A stretch of DNA of 64,000 nt from CAMLIZ01 sp966212505 (lineage in GTDB: Bacteria; Pseudomonadota; Gammaproteobacteria; Burkholderiales; Burkholderiaceae_C), in NCBI GenBank assembly GCA_966212505.1, contig CBIHRS010000006.1:124001-188000 (forward strand). Direction: 5' to 3'. Of this stretch, positions 1 to 8,358 are shown one piece after another (the first letter of the stretch is position 1; each line of letters begins with the position of its first letter). Below the pieces are notes generated by a model. The model was not told where the DNA came from, made no database searches, and saw only the letters and a list, made by a program, of their open reading frames with translations. The position numbers were made by a program, and so were the translations under genes.

Positions 1-2
1 AC

Positions 3-653
3 TTCATCCCCTTCGCCGAGCAGACCGGCTTCATCCGCCAGCTCACGCTGTGGGTGTTCGAAGAGGCGGCGCGCCAGTGGGCCAGCCTCAAGGCCGGCGG
101 CAACGACCTGCGCATCTCGGTCAACCTCTCGACCCGCGACCTGCTCGATCCCGAGCTGCCCGAGAAGCTCGATGAACGCCTGCGCCGCCACCGGGTGCCG
201 CCCGAGGCCTTCTGCCTCGAGATCACCGAGAGCGCGATCATGGACGACCCCGGCCGCGCCGAGGCCACGCTCAAGCGCCTGAACGCCTGCGGCTTCAAGC
301 TCGCGATCGACGACTTCGGCACCGGCTATTCGAGCCTGGCCTACCTGAAGCGCCTGCCGGTCGACGAACTCAAGATCGACAAGAGCTTCGTGATGGGCAT
401 GGAGCGCGACCTCGACGACGCGAAGATCGTGCGCTCGACCATCGACCTCGCCCACAACCTCGGCCTCAGCGTGGTGGCCGAAGGCGTCGAGAACCAGGCC
501 GTGTGGCAGCAGCTGCAATCACTGCACTGCGACGAGGCCCAGGGCTTCCACATGAGCAAGCCGCTGCCACTGGAGGAATTCAGGAGCTGGTGCCTGAGCT
601 GGCGCGCAGGGATGGCGGCGGCGGTGCAGGGGATGGGGTTGACACTGCATTGA
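3..653 (+). CDS. EAL-domain cyclic-di-GMP phosphodiesterase, 5' end missing
   Basis: The reading frame is open from the first bases of the window, so the start and any sensory or GGDEF domain lie upstream. The 216 visible residues are most of an EAL domain, which hydrolyses the second messenger c-di-GMP to pGpG. The EAL signature itself is outside the window. Visible family motifs are the metal-binding Asn in VNLS, the Glu in EITES, the DDFGTGYSSL loop, the Lys in LKIDKSF, VVAEGVE and the closing QGFHMSKPLP segment. All expected catalytic residues in this part are intact, so the enzyme is probably active. The frame continues upstream of the first possible internal GTG with typical EAL sequence, which is why I treat it as truncated by the window and not as a short gene. 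Confidence 0.93.
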   Translation, partial: FIPFAEQTGFIRQLTLWVFEEAARQWASLKAGGNDLRISVNLSTRDLLDPELPEKLDERLRRHRVPPEAFCLEITESAIMDDPGRAEATLKRLNACGFKLAIDDFGTGYSSLAYLKRLPVDELKIDKSFVMGMERDLDDAKIVRSTIDLAHNLGLSVVAEGVENQAVWQQLQSLHCDEAQGFHMSKPLPLEEFRSWCLSWRAGMAAAVQGMGLTLH

Positions 654-684
654 GGCGTGCCCCTCGAGCCATGAGAGCAGTGGA

Positions 685-1374
685 TCAGGCGCCGTGTCGC
701 CCGAAGCTGCCTGCCCATTCGAGATGGCCACGGAGGTAGTGGCTCAAGTGCTTCTGGCCCATCGCCTTTCTGGCCGCAGTCGCCCCGCCCTGCCGGTACG
801 CTGCCCGCACCACCTCCATTTCGGACTTCATCTGCGCCTCTTCTTCGATGGTCGGTCCAATGCGGAGCGGACTGACGACCCTCGGCAGTTGCCCCAGTAG
901 CTCTCGAAGCTCGCAAAGCAGCATCCAGTGCTCAGCGTATTCAGTGGAGACCTGATCGCCACCGCACGCCGCACTTGCCAGGTCGACAACGATCGCTCCG
1001 TACGGGAGTGTCGGCCTGCGGCGTCGGAGGTGCTCGACATATCCCCGGTTCGGAGCGAGCGCTGCCAGCCAGGCTCCCCAATTTGCCTCACGCCAGCTGT
1101 AGGAGAACAACAAATCCTGCAGGAGTGCTTCGTCCAGCGTGCATGCCGCTCTGCGGATGAGGTAAAGAAGATCCAGCGGAGCACAGAGCACTGACGGGTA
1201 TTGCGACAAATACTTCTCATACCCCTGCGCGCTGGCGCGCAGCGACTGCAGGCATGCAAGGAAGCTTTTGTTGGACAACCGAAGATGGAAGGAACCGTCG
1301 GCCCGGTTCAACAGGTGAAGGCCGTCGGCAGGCCAGTAGTAAGGACGGCGGCTGGATTGCACGGAATCTGGCAT
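685..1374 (-). CDS. Hypothetical protein (229 aa), last gene of low-GC cassette
   Basis: I do not recognise a family. The 229-residue product has no signal peptide or membrane segment and looks like a folded, mostly alpha-helical cytoplasmic protein with many Leu, Arg and aromatic residues. Amino-acid composition is balanced, unlike the Arg/Ala/Pro-rich shadow frames around it, which is the main reason for accepting it. It is the distal gene of a same-strand series, 19 bp after the stop of the zinc-ribbon membrane protein gene, and its 3' end faces the EAL gene. Codon use is less GC-biased than in the genes after 3137, as in the other three cassette members. Function unknown; the start could lie a few codons further in. 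Confidence 0.6.
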   Translation of the reverse strand: MPDSVQSSRRPYYWPADGLHLLNRADGSFHLRLSNKSFLACLQSLRASAQGYEKYLSQYPSVLCAPLDLLYLIRRAACTLDEALLQDLLFSYSWREANWGAWLAALAPNRGYVEHLRRRRPTLPYGAIVVDLASAACGGDQVSTEYAEHWMLLCELRELLGQLPRVVSPLRIGPTIEEEAQMKSEMEVVRAAYRQGGATAARKAMGQKHLSHYLRGHLEWAGSFGRHGA

Positions 1375-1393
1375 CTGCCAAACACCGCTTACT

Positions 1394-1969
1394 TCAAGCG
1401 AACGTGGCCAGCAGAACGGCGAACGGGGTGAGCGCTATGAAAGCGGGCCCGATCCAACCTTCCCGAACGTATGCGCCATTGAGATGCGAAACGATGTACT
1501 TGGACTGACTCCGCCCGACAGCGAAATACCAAAAGGCGGCCATGATTCCGTTCATTCCAAAGAAAGGAAGCATCAGAAGCGTTGTGCGCAGCGGCGTACT
1601 GTAAGAAACACCCAACGCAGCGAGAACAATCATGCCGAGCAGAGGCAGTGTGGCCCAGGCAAGAGACTCCCACATGCGGCGTGGTTGTCCGAGCCGCTTC
1701 CAATTGGCCGCGTGGATCGAAGCGCCGAACGCAATGCCAAAGACCGCCCAGCTCAGCAATGCGGCGACATCAGGATTCCAAAGTGCGACGAGTTCCTCAG
1801 CATCGGCCGATTTCTTGATCGGCGCTGGCGCAGAAAGAGTCTGACCGCATTGATGGCAAACGCCTCCTGTATCGATTCGGCAAAAGTCGCAGTACAAGTG
1901 TGCCTCCCCGGTTTCCCACCATCGAACCTTCGTCTCGCTCGAACAGCCGCGAGTCAATGGACCCTCCAT
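1394..1969 (-). CDS. Zinc-ribbon membrane protein, hypothetical
   Basis: The 191-residue product begins with a short soluble part carrying a probable zinc ribbon, CDFC and CHQC at about residues 27-42. Three or four hydrophobic segments follow, around residues 68-85, 103-120, 128-148 and 172-190, so it is probably an inner-membrane protein with a small metal-binding head on the cytoplasmic side. This architecture is common among bacterial proteins of unknown function and does not fix a role. It lies 33 bp downstream of the S24/S26-like gene and 19 bp upstream of the next hypothetical gene, all on the minus strand, so co-transcription is likely. A GTG about 15 codons into the frame, nearer the Cys cluster, is an alternative start. 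Confidence 0.7.
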   Translation of the reverse strand: MEGPLTRGCSSETKVRWWETGEAHLYCDFCRIDTGGVCHQCGQTLSAPAPIKKSADAEELVALWNPDVAALLSWAVFGIAFGASIHAANWKRLGQPRRMWESLAWATLPLLGMIVLAALGVSYSTPLRTTLLMLPFFGMNGIMAAFWYFAVGRSQSKYIVSHLNGAYVREGWIGPAFIALTPFAVLLATFA

Positions 1970-2002
1970 GCCGGAGCCGCATGCAAGGCCTGATTCGCAA
2001 GC

Positions 2003-2308
2003 CTACGAGGCTTCCACAGCAACAACCCTTCCTATGACTGCCGCTGCGGCAACCCAGCCGTTGAGCTTTCCGAGGTTGTTCCCGATCAAAATTTGTTCGC
2101 CCCTGATTTCCTTGACGAGGTGCAGCAGATAGTTGTCATGCCATCCGACAAGGACCACATCATCGACCTTGATATCCGATGGGGCGACAGGAGCAAGTGT
2201 AACGAGCTGACCACTCTCGATCCGTCCCCGCATGGAGCCTCCACTTGGGCGAATCTGTACCTGGCGACCCGCGGCCAGTTCCCTGCGCGCGTCGTTGACC
2301 CATCCCAT
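2003..2308 (-). CDS. S24/S26 (LexA/signal-peptidase-fold) family protein
   Basis: This 101-residue protein looks like a lone S24/S26 peptidase fold. It has the sequence GGSM at about residues 23-26, where the family has its nucleophilic Ser, then a GQLVTLAPV strand, a DDVVLVGW strand, and a Lys in LLHLVKEI that could be the general base of the Ser-Lys dyad. It ends with ILIGNN and IIGRVVAV-like strands seen in signal-peptidase and repressor C-terminal domains. There is no DNA-binding domain and no membrane anchor, so it is neither a complete LexA-type repressor nor a complete signal peptidase. The start lies 3 bp after the stop of the sirtuin gene, implying one transcript. The family call rests on motif spacing, so it is moderate; the substrate is unknown. 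Confidence 0.68.
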   Translation of the reverse strand: MGWVNDARRELAAGRQVQIRPSGGSMRGRIESGQLVTLAPVAPSDIKVDDVVLVGWHDNYLLHLVKEIRGEQILIGNNLGKLNGWVAAAAVIGRVVAVEAS

Positions 2309-2311
2309 GAA

Positions 2312-3046
2312 TCACACCTGTTCATCAAGATTCGAATGGCCGCCGCGAGCCTCGACCAGCCATCTGGTCGCCAACGCGGGAACCACTTCGGTGGCTTTTC
2401 CTCGATGAAACCTGAAGCCATAAGGCGGCTTCGTCACATCGAGCGAGACGAGCAACTTTTCTGCCCTGCCTCTTGCGGCCTTCACCAGCGAGGCGGCGGG
2501 AAAGACCGAAAGCGACGTTCCGACCACAAGAACCTTTCCTGCACTCGCCACATGCCTTCGAGCCTCCTCATAGAACTCGACGCTTTCTCCGAACCAAACG
2601 ATATCGGGCCGAAGTTGGGTTCCGTCCTCGCAAAGCTGGCCCATCGAGATCGGCGACGCTTCGATTCGATAGCGCCTGCGCGCTTCGGATGTGCCCCGCG
2701 CGTATGCCAGTTGGCCATGCAGGTGAATCACGTTCCGGGAGCCAGCGCGCTCGTGCAGCTCATCCACGTTCTGCGTGATGACCACCACCTCGTAGGACGC
2801 CTCCAGGGAAGCGATGGCTCGATGCGCCGCGTTTGGCATCGCACGCCAAGCCTGTGATCTCCGTTCGTTGTAGAAGGCAAGCACCGCTTCTGGACGATTT
2901 ATCCAGCCCTCCGGACTTGCCACTTCGTGCCACGAGTACGAATTCCAAATAGCACTCGAATCGCGGAAGGTAGGCAACCCGCTCTCGGCGCTGACGCCAG
3001 AGCCGGACAGAACGACCACCTTGTTGGCTTGAACTTCGGGCTTCAT
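2312..3046 (-). CDS. Sir2-family NAD-dependent protein deacylase, zinc-less type
   Basis: Sirtuins remove acyl groups from lysines using NAD+. Visible motifs are GSGVSAESGLPTFRD at residues 15-29, TQNVDELH near residue 91, the catalytic His in HLHG, RPDIVWFGE, and the NAD-binding GTSLSVFPA. A YxxR motif in FYNERR matches the acyl-pocket signature of SIRT5/CobB-type desuccinylases and demalonylases, so short acidic acyl groups are plausible substrates. Only one Cys is present between HLHG and RPDIVWFGE, where zinc sirtuins have two CxxC pairs, so the structural zinc site is absent. The first glycine motif has Ser where most members have Ala (GSG, not GAG). It is the first gene of a minus-strand series with the S24/S26-like, zinc-ribbon and hypothetical genes. 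Length, 244 aa, is normal. Confidence 0.9.
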   Translation of the reverse strand: MKPEVQANKVVVLSGSGVSAESGLPTFRDSSAIWNSYSWHEVASPEGWINRPEAVLAFYNERRSQAWRAMPNAAHRAIASLEASYEVVVITQNVDELHERAGSRNVIHLHGQLAYARGTSEARRRYRIEASPISMGQLCEDGTQLRPDIVWFGESVEFYEEARRHVASAGKVLVVGTSLSVFPAASLVKAARGRAEKLLVSLDVTKPPYGFRFHRGKATEVVPALATRWLVEARGGHSNLDEQV

Positions 3047-3136
3047 GCGACATGGATTCTCACCGCGCTTTGCCTCGATGCTCCCGGCTACAGTTCCGGC
3101 CCAAGCAGATCAGCGAGCAACAGAGGGAGGCATGCA

Positions 3137-4987
3137 ATGGGATGGTTGAGCCGCATCCTGGGTCGGAAACCGGGGGGCTCTGCGCGCGATGGGGCGTCCC
3201 CCTATCGCGGCAAGGATGTCCAGTTGCGTGAAGGGTCGCCGGAGTTCGACCTGTTCATTGCGCAGGCCACGCTCGATGTCGGCGAGAACCTGCCGCATGG
3301 CGCACAGCATCTGGCGAACCTGCTGCAGCTCGACCCTGCCCGGGCCGAATGGCGCGCCCTGGTCGATCGCTATGTCGCGGCAGCCCGGCCCGACATCGAC
3401 AGCCTCGTTCCCGACCAGGAGCCGCGCCATGCATCGAGCGAGGCCCTGCGCGCCTACCTGTGGCAGTTGCAAGGCCGGACCGAGGACGGCGTGCTGCGCC
3501 TCGTCGACGTGACCCGGGCCATCGGCAGGGCCGACTATCTGCATGCGTGGGCGCTCGGCTGGTTCGAACCCGAGGGCGCGATCGAAGCCTTGCCCGAGCG
3601 CACGGCGCTGCTGCTCTTTGGCGCCGTGCTGACCACCTGCCCCGAAGCGCAGGTGTCGTCGGCCAGGACGCACCGCGCGATGCGGCGGTGGGTTGCATTG
3701 ATCGAACGCGCAGCGCCTCGCTACGAAGCAAGTGGCTTGCTCACGATGATGCATGCCGGCCTGCTGCGCAAGGCCGGCATGCTCGACGAGGCACTGGCCG
3801 TTGCAGGCCCGATCGAGCAGGCCACGGAATTCAACCGCGCCGTGGCCGTCGGCCTCGCGCTACGGGCCAAGGGCCTCCATGAGGCATCGGCCCAGGCCTT
3901 CGACAAGGCCATCACGCTGGCGCCGGACGAAACGAGCGGGTACCTCGAAGCAGGCGACAGCCTTCTCGAGGCGCAACACTGGCCGCAGGCACTGCAGCAC
4001 TACGACTCCGCGCTGAAGATCGACCCTGGCAACGCATGGGCCGAGGCGTCGGCCTGGTATTGCCAATGGAAGATGAGCGGCGACGAAAGCTGGATGGACC
4101 GGCTCATCGAGGCGGCAAACACGGGCCGGCACCGTGCGCATGAGCTGGCGTTCCGCGAGCGCGGTGCCTTGCCCGAATCGGGCGATGCTTCGGCCAACGT
4201 CCTGCGCCAGTTGAGAGCCAAATGGCTGGAGCAGGGCCAACCAGCGCAGCCCCGGAAAGACGAGAAGATCACGCTGGGGCTGTCGACACTGGAAGCGCCG
4301 AGCAACCGCCTCGCGATCCTGCTGGAGCTCGCGGCCTTTGGCCACCCGGCGGCGGCATTGCAGGTGTCGGTCTCGTCGATCCCGGCGGCGGATCCCCGGG
4401 TGCCTTTGGAAGCAGTCCGCCATGTGTTGTGGCGCTTCGACGGCACCGATCCGCACCCTGCACTTCCGCCGCCCTCGCCAGAGGTGTCGAGCCGCATCGC
4501 AACGCTCGCAGCCGAGCGCTACGACCCTCACACCAACTGGGCACGCGCCAGCCATGTCGCGCAGGCCCTCGGCGTCGAGCGGCTGACCGAGATCCTGGCC
4601 GTGATGGTTCATCCCCCGGCAGCCCCTTCGGGTGTGGCAGCACTGGCCTGGCTGCCGCGGCTGCAGCTCGCCGCGGCGCAGGTTGCGGGGCAGATCGACG
4701 AGGGCTGGATCGGATCGGCGCGGCGCGAGGCGCTGATGTCGGTGCTGTACGGCCCCTGGGACTGGACCACCTGCGCCGCCATCCGCGTGCTCGCCTGGAT
4801 TGCTCGGGAGGAGCCCGCCCACGCGACCGACATCCACCAGGCCTTCGAACGCCTGGAGAAACACGTACCGTCCGAAGGACACTGGGACTGGATCGACGTG
4901 CTCTACCAGCACTGGCAGACCATCCCCAGTCTGTTCGACACCGAGCGCGAGGCGCTGCGCGCCAAACGGGAGGCATTGGCGGGCTGA
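3137..4987 (+). CDS. Tetratricopeptide-repeat protein (616 aa)
   Basis: The product is a cytoplasmic helical-repeat protein with no signal peptide. Clear TPR units occur around residues 225-310, with the usual small and bulky positions, for example in ALRAKGLHEASAQAFDKAI and the adjacent QHWPQALQHYDSALKI. The C-terminal 200 residues are also helical and rich in Trp, Ala and Leu but match no family I can name. TPRs mediate protein contacts; the partner is unknown. I chose the ATG at 3137 because GAGGGAGG lies 6 bp before it. Upstream in-frame starts would run into the divergent sirtuin gene and give Arg/Ser-rich sequence unlike the rest. GC content is much higher than in the genes before it, so the gene marks the right edge of the low-GC cassette. 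Confidence 0.85.
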   Translation: MGWLSRILGRKPGGSARDGASPYRGKDVQLREGSPEFDLFIAQATLDVGENLPHGAQHLANLLQLDPARAEWRALVDRYVAAARPDIDSLVPDQEPRHASSEALRAYLWQLQGRTEDGVLRLVDVTRAIGRADYLHAWALGWFEPEGAIEALPERTALLLFGAVLTTCPEAQVSSARTHRAMRRWVALIERAAPRYEASGLLTMMHAGLLRKAGMLDEALAVAGPIEQATEFNRAVAVGLALRAKGLHEASAQAFDKAITLAPDETSGYLEAGDSLLEAQHWPQALQHYDSALKIDPGNAWAEASAWYCQWKMSGDESWMDRLIEAANTGRHRAHELAFRERGALPESGDASANVLRQLRAKWLEQGQPAQPRKDEKITLGLSTLEAPSNRLAILLELAAFGHPAAALQVSVSSIPAADPRVPLEAVRHVLWRFDGTDPHPALPPPSPEVSSRIATLAAERYDPHTNWARASHVAQALGVERLTEILAVMVHPPAAPSGVAALAWLPRLQLAAAQVAGQIDEGWIGSARREALMSVLYGPWDWTTCAAIRVLAWIAREEPAHATDIHQAFERLEKHVPSEGHWDWIDVLYQHWQTIPSLFDTEREALRAKREALAG

Positions 4988-5133
4988 GCCGCTGCGGCGC
5001 TCCCGTGCCTGCTGCACTGCCACATTTCGCAGCAATCAACCTCGCCTCCCTACGCCGACAAGCACTTACCGCCGCTGCCCAGCCCCTCCCCACAGAGTTG
5101 TCCACAGACGGCGGGGACAAGGTCATCAGGCGG

Positions 5134-6231
5134 TCACATTTCCACAGGCCGGCCGCTGCGGGCGCTTTCGTAGATCGCGTCGAGGATCTCCATCACGCGC
5201 AGGCCTTCTTCCGCCGGTGCGGGATGCGGGCGGCCGGTGAGGATGGCTTCGGCATAGTCGTGCATCGCCGGCGGTGCCGCTTGGTCGGTGGCATGCAGGT
5301 GCATGTCGAAGGCCGAACCGTGCTGCTCGGTGAACACCTGGGCGTCGAAGGTGTAGCCCTCGTCGAGGTTCTTTTGCAGCAGGCCGGCGCGGGTGCCTAG
5401 CAGGCGCGTTTCCATCAGCTCGCGCTCCTGGATGTGGGCGGCCCACGACGCCTCGAGCACGAGGCTCGCGCCGTTGTCGAAGCGGATGAAGGCCGCGGCG
5501 AGGTCTTCCACGTCGAAAGGCTTGCCCGCACGCTCGGCCGCCTGGCGCGCGATCGGGTCGTAGGTGCTGCCCATCACCCAGGTCGGCCTGGGGTAGCCCA
5601 TCAGCCACAGCGCGAGGTCGAGCCGGTGCACGCCCAGGTCGATCAGCGGGCCGCCGCCCGACAGGGCCTTGGTGCCGAACCAGCCGCCGAAGCCGGGCAT
5701 GCCCTTGCGCCGGTGCCACACGCTGCGGCCGAAGTAGAACTCGCCGAACACGCCGGCATCCACCTGCGCCTTCAGCGCACGCGACTGCGCGGTGAAGCGG
5801 AACGAGAAGTTGATCATCAGCCGGCGCTCGGCGCGCGTGGCTGCCTCGAGCATCTCGCGGCCCTCGGCGGCGCTCATCGCCATCGGCTTCTCGCACAGCA
5901 CATGGCAGCCGGCGGCCAGGGCCTTGAGCGTCAATTCCTTGTGGAACTTGTTGGGCGTGCAGATGCTGACCACGTCGAGCGCCTGCGCATCGAGCATCGC
6001 CTCGAGGACCACATAGCGGTGCGCGATGCCGAACTGCTCGCCCACCTGCGCGAGGCGCTGCGCATCGGTGTCGGCGATGGCCACCACGTCGACCTGCGGA
6101 TGCTGGCGCCAGCCGTCGATGTGCATGCGGCCGATGCCCAGCCCGACCACGCCGACGCGCAGGCGCCGGCCTCCGGTGGCTGCGGCGCTCGCGGCCTGCG
6201 TGCCCGCTGCTTCCTTCTGGTACTGGCTCAT
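5134..6231 (-). CDS. Gfo/Idh/MocA-family NAD(P)-dependent oxidoreductase
   Basis: The 365-residue protein has an N-terminal Rossmann fold with VGVVGLGIGRMH binding the nucleotide and, around residue 110, the CEKPMA motif whose Lys is the catalytic residue of this family. The C-terminal alpha/beta domain contains GGGPLIDLGVHRLDLALWLMG, carrying the conserved Asp and His of the active site. Family members oxidise or reduce sugars, inositols and related polyols; the substrate cannot be read from sequence. The ATG at 6231 overlaps the stop of the upstream thuA-like gene in an ATGA, so the two are translationally coupled. A ThuA partner is common for family members acting on disaccharides or 3-keto sugars, which suggests sugar metabolism. 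The divergent AraC-type gene is the likely regulator. Confidence 0.92.
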   Translation of the reverse strand: MSQYQKEAAGTQAASAAATGGRRLRVGVVGLGIGRMHIDGWRQHPQVDVVAIADTDAQRLAQVGEQFGIAHRYVVLEAMLDAQALDVVSICTPNKFHKELTLKALAAGCHVLCEKPMAMSAAEGREMLEAATRAERRLMINFSFRFTAQSRALKAQVDAGVFGEFYFGRSVWHRRKGMPGFGGWFGTKALSGGGPLIDLGVHRLDLALWLMGYPRPTWVMGSTYDPIARQAAERAGKPFDVEDLAAAFIRFDNGASLVLEASWAAHIQERELMETRLLGTRAGLLQKNLDEGYTFDAQVFTEQHGSAFDMHLHATDQAAPPAMHDYAEAILTGRPHPAPAEEGLRVMEILDAIYESARSGRPVEM

Positions 6232-7016
6232 TCGATGTCCTCCTGGCCTTGCGCGATGCCGACCTTGGCGTAGTTCACCGCCTTGGGTTTCAGCGCCTCG
6301 AGCGCGGGGCTCATCGGGCAGCTGTCGGCGCGGGTGATGCGCGGCGCGGCCCACTGCACCGCGTTGGCGATCACGCGCTGCACGTTGGCATCGTGATAAG
6401 TGGGGTAGGCCTCGTGGCCGGGGCGGAAGTAGAAGATGCGGCCGTGGCCGCGCTCCCAGCAGCAGCCCGAGCGGAACACCTCGCCGCCTTCGAACCACGA
6501 GATGAACACCGTGGCATCGGGCTTGGGGATGTCGAAGCGCTCGCCGTACATCTCCTCGCAGGGCAGCTCGAAGTATTCGCCCAGCCCGGCCGCGATCGGG
6601 TGCGAAGGCTCGACGACCCACACCCGCTCCTTCTCGTCGGCCTCGCGCCACTTCAGCGAGCAGTTGGTGCCCATCATGCGGCGGAAGATCTTCGAGAAGT
6701 GGCCCGAGTGCAGCACGATCAGGCCCATGCCCTCGAGCACGCGGCGCTGCACGCGCGCCACCACCTCGTCGCTGACCCGGTCGTGCGCCTTGTGGCCCCA
6801 CCAGACCAGCACGTCGCAGTGCGCGAGGCGCTCTTCGCTCAGGCCGTGCTCGGGCTGGTCGAGCGTCGCGGTGCCCACGTCGAGCGCTTGGGGCGACTGC
6901 TTCAGCGCATCGGCGATCACCGTGTGCAGCCCGTCGGGATAGATGGCGCGCACGGCGGGGTTCTCGCGTTCGTGCTGGAATTCGTTCCAGACGATGACAG
7001 AAATCCTGGATGTCAT
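6228..7016 (-). CDS. ThuA-like domain protein
   Basis: The 262-residue protein belongs to the ThuA family, a class-I glutamine-amidotransferase-like fold first linked to trehalose utilisation in rhizobia. Visible family features are VIVWNEFQHE near the N-terminus, DVLVWWGHKAHD around residue 70, GLIVLHSGHFSKIF, and HGRIFYFRPGHEAYPTYHD in the C-terminal third. It has no signal peptide, so it is predicted to be cytoplasmic. Its stop overlaps the start of the Gfo/Idh/MocA gene by four bases, making a two-gene operon whose products probably act on the same sugar intermediate. Recent work on related pairs points to 3-keto-glycoside chemistry, but that is family knowledge, not shown here. The operon is divergent from an AraC-type gene, with about 92 bp between them for promoters. 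Confidence 0.9.
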   Translation of the reverse strand: MTSRISVIVWNEFQHERENPAVRAIYPDGLHTVIADALKQSPQALDVGTATLDQPEHGLSEERLAHCDVLVWWGHKAHDRVSDEVVARVQRRVLEGMGLIVLHSGHFSKIFRRMMGTNCSLKWREADEKERVWVVEPSHPIAAGLGEYFELPCEEMYGERFDIPKPDATVFISWFEGGEVFRSGCCWERGHGRIFYFRPGHEAYPTYHDANVQRVIANAVQWAAPRITRADSCPMSPALEALKPKAVNYAKVGIAQGQEDIE

Positions 7017-7108
7017 GATGGATCACAAAATTGGGGAAGACAGGTGCGTCAGCTTAGGTGTGGCGCCTTGCCGGACCAAGCCGATCCGCTAGCAGAAAGC
7101 CGCGAACG

Positions 7109-8053
7109 ATGAGAGAAATCCGGGGTGCCGCCAACCCGCTGTGTTCGATCGCCGAAGACGCACGTGGTGCCAATGCCGCCGAAGACGCGGCCATGCGCGC
7201 CACGCTCCAGGCCTTTGCGGCATCGGCGGCCAGCGGTGCGCTCCACGTGCACCTGCCGCAGCGCCTGGGCGAGCCCGAGGCGCGCGGCGAAGGCCACTTC
7301 CACCTCGCGCCCGAGCTGTTCCTGCAGGCCTCGGGCTGGACCGAGTTCCGCTTTCCGGAGAGCAAGCTGCGGCTGCGCGCCGGCGAGGCGATGGTGATCC
7401 CGCCGCAGCTGCGCCATGCCGAGCGGGTGGGGCCCGATGGGCGGTCGGCCGCGCAGGCCTTCCGCAACCTCGTGGTGTTTGCCGACGGGCCGATGCTGCG
7501 TTGCCATGTGGCGCTGGAGCGCAAGCCGGGGCGGCCGGTGGTGGCGCATCTGCAGGCGCTGCAGCATGCGCAAGCGGCCAAGGTGCACGACTGGCTGTGG
7601 GATGCGTCGCGCCTGGGTGCGGGCGCCGATGCATGGGCGCAGCTGCAGGCCCGCTCGCTGGTGGCCGCCGCCGTCACCGGCGTGCTGCGCGCGCTCGACG
7701 AAGGCGGCGACGCGGATGCGCAGGAGCCGCCGCTGGTGGCCCGCGTGCGGGTGCTGATCCACAACCAGCTCGGCGATGCCGAGCTCAGCGTGAAGCGCCT
7801 GGCCGAGCAGTCAGGCTGCAGCGCCGATCATCTGTCGCATGTGTTCCACCAGGCCAGCGGCGAGACGCTGGTGGGCTGCATCACGCGGCTGCGCATGGCG
7901 CGCGCGGCCAGCCTGCTGCGCGAGACCAGCCTGGCCGGCAAGGAAGTGGCGTGGGCCTGCGGCTTCGCAGCACCCAGCTATTTCATCCGCGTGTTCCGGC
8001 AGCACCACGGCATGACGCCGCAGGCCTGGCGCGCCGGGCACGCGGCCTCATGA
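7109..8053 (+). CDS. AraC-family transcriptional regulator
   Basis: The C-terminal 100 residues form the double helix-turn-helix of AraC/XylS regulators, with SVKRLAEQSGCSADHLSHVF as the first HTH and KEVAWACGFAAPSYFIRVFRQ as the second, closing with the typical HHGMTPQAWR. The N-terminal half is a cupin-like sensor, as in HFHLAPELFLQ and GEAMVIPPQLRH. It is divergent from the ThuA/Gfo-Idh-MocA operon, so it probably controls that operon in response to a sugar. I chose the ATG at 7109; an upstream GTG at 7058 would add 17 Arg/Ser-rich residues, and an ATG at 7190 is another possibility. No strong ribosome-binding site separates them. The 3' end overlaps the convergent DUF3297 gene by 6 bp. 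Confidence 0.9.
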   Translation: MREIRGAANPLCSIAEDARGANAAEDAAMRATLQAFAASAASGALHVHLPQRLGEPEARGEGHFHLAPELFLQASGWTEFRFPESKLRLRAGEAMVIPPQLRHAERVGPDGRSAAQAFRNLVVFADGPMLRCHVALERKPGRPVVAHLQALQHAQAAKVHDWLWDASRLGAGADAWAQLQARSLVAAAVTGVLRALDEGGDADAQEPPLVARVRVLIHNQLGDAELSVKRLAEQSGCSADHLSHVFHQASGETLVGCITRLRMARAASLLRETSLAGKEVAWACGFAAPSYFIRVFRQHHGMTPQAWRAGHAAS

Positions 8054-8299
8054 ACGGTAGAACGCCTCGACCTGGCCCTTGAGCTTGATCATCAGCGGCT
8101 TGCCCTTGCGGTCGAGCGTACGGCCGGCGGGCACCTTGATCCAGCCTTCGCTGATGCAGTATTCCTCGACGTCGAAGCGCTCCTTGCCGTTGAAGCGGAT
8201 GCCGATGTCGTGTTCGAACACGGCGGCCACGTGGAAAGGGCTGCCCGGTTCCACCGAAAGGCGGTCGGGCAGGGGCGGTGCTTCTTTGGATTCGGTCAT
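8048..8299 (-). CDS. DUF3297 family protein (83 aa)
   Basis: This short cytoplasmic protein matches the DUF3297 family, which is widespread in Proteobacteria. The diagnostic stretch runs through the middle with RFNGKERFDVEEYC, followed by SEGWIKVPAGRTLDRKGKP and a Lys-rich end. Length is normal for the family. No function is established; high conservation and small size suggest a housekeeping or nucleic-acid-associated role, which is speculation. The ATG at 8299 is preceded by GGAAGG at good distance, which fixes the start inside a longer open frame. It is convergent with the AraC gene, overlapping it by 6 bp, and lies 59 bp downstream of the oxidoreductase gene on the same strand. Confidence 0.88.
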   Translation of the reverse strand: MTESKEAPPLPDRLSVEPGSPFHVAAVFEHDIGIRFNGKERFDVEEYCISEGWIKVPAGRTLDRKGKPLMIKLKGQVEAFYRS

Positions 8300-8358
8300 G
8301 GTGCCTTCCGATAGGCGGGATCTTGAGGGCCGCCATTGTCGTGTAAGGCGCTGTCGTC

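Noticed and set aside
2927..3136. Extended start for the TPR protein
   Set aside because: It overlaps the divergent sirtuin start; a good ribosome-binding site supports 3137.
5098..5120. TTGTCC/GGACAA arms between convergent genes
   Set aside because: Short arms, interrupted stem and no T-run; not enough to call a terminator.
6232..7026. Upstream extension of the Gfo/Idh/MocA frame
   Set aside because: It is the thuA-like gene in another frame, with Arg-rich composition; the ATGA overlap at 6228-6231 gives the natural start.
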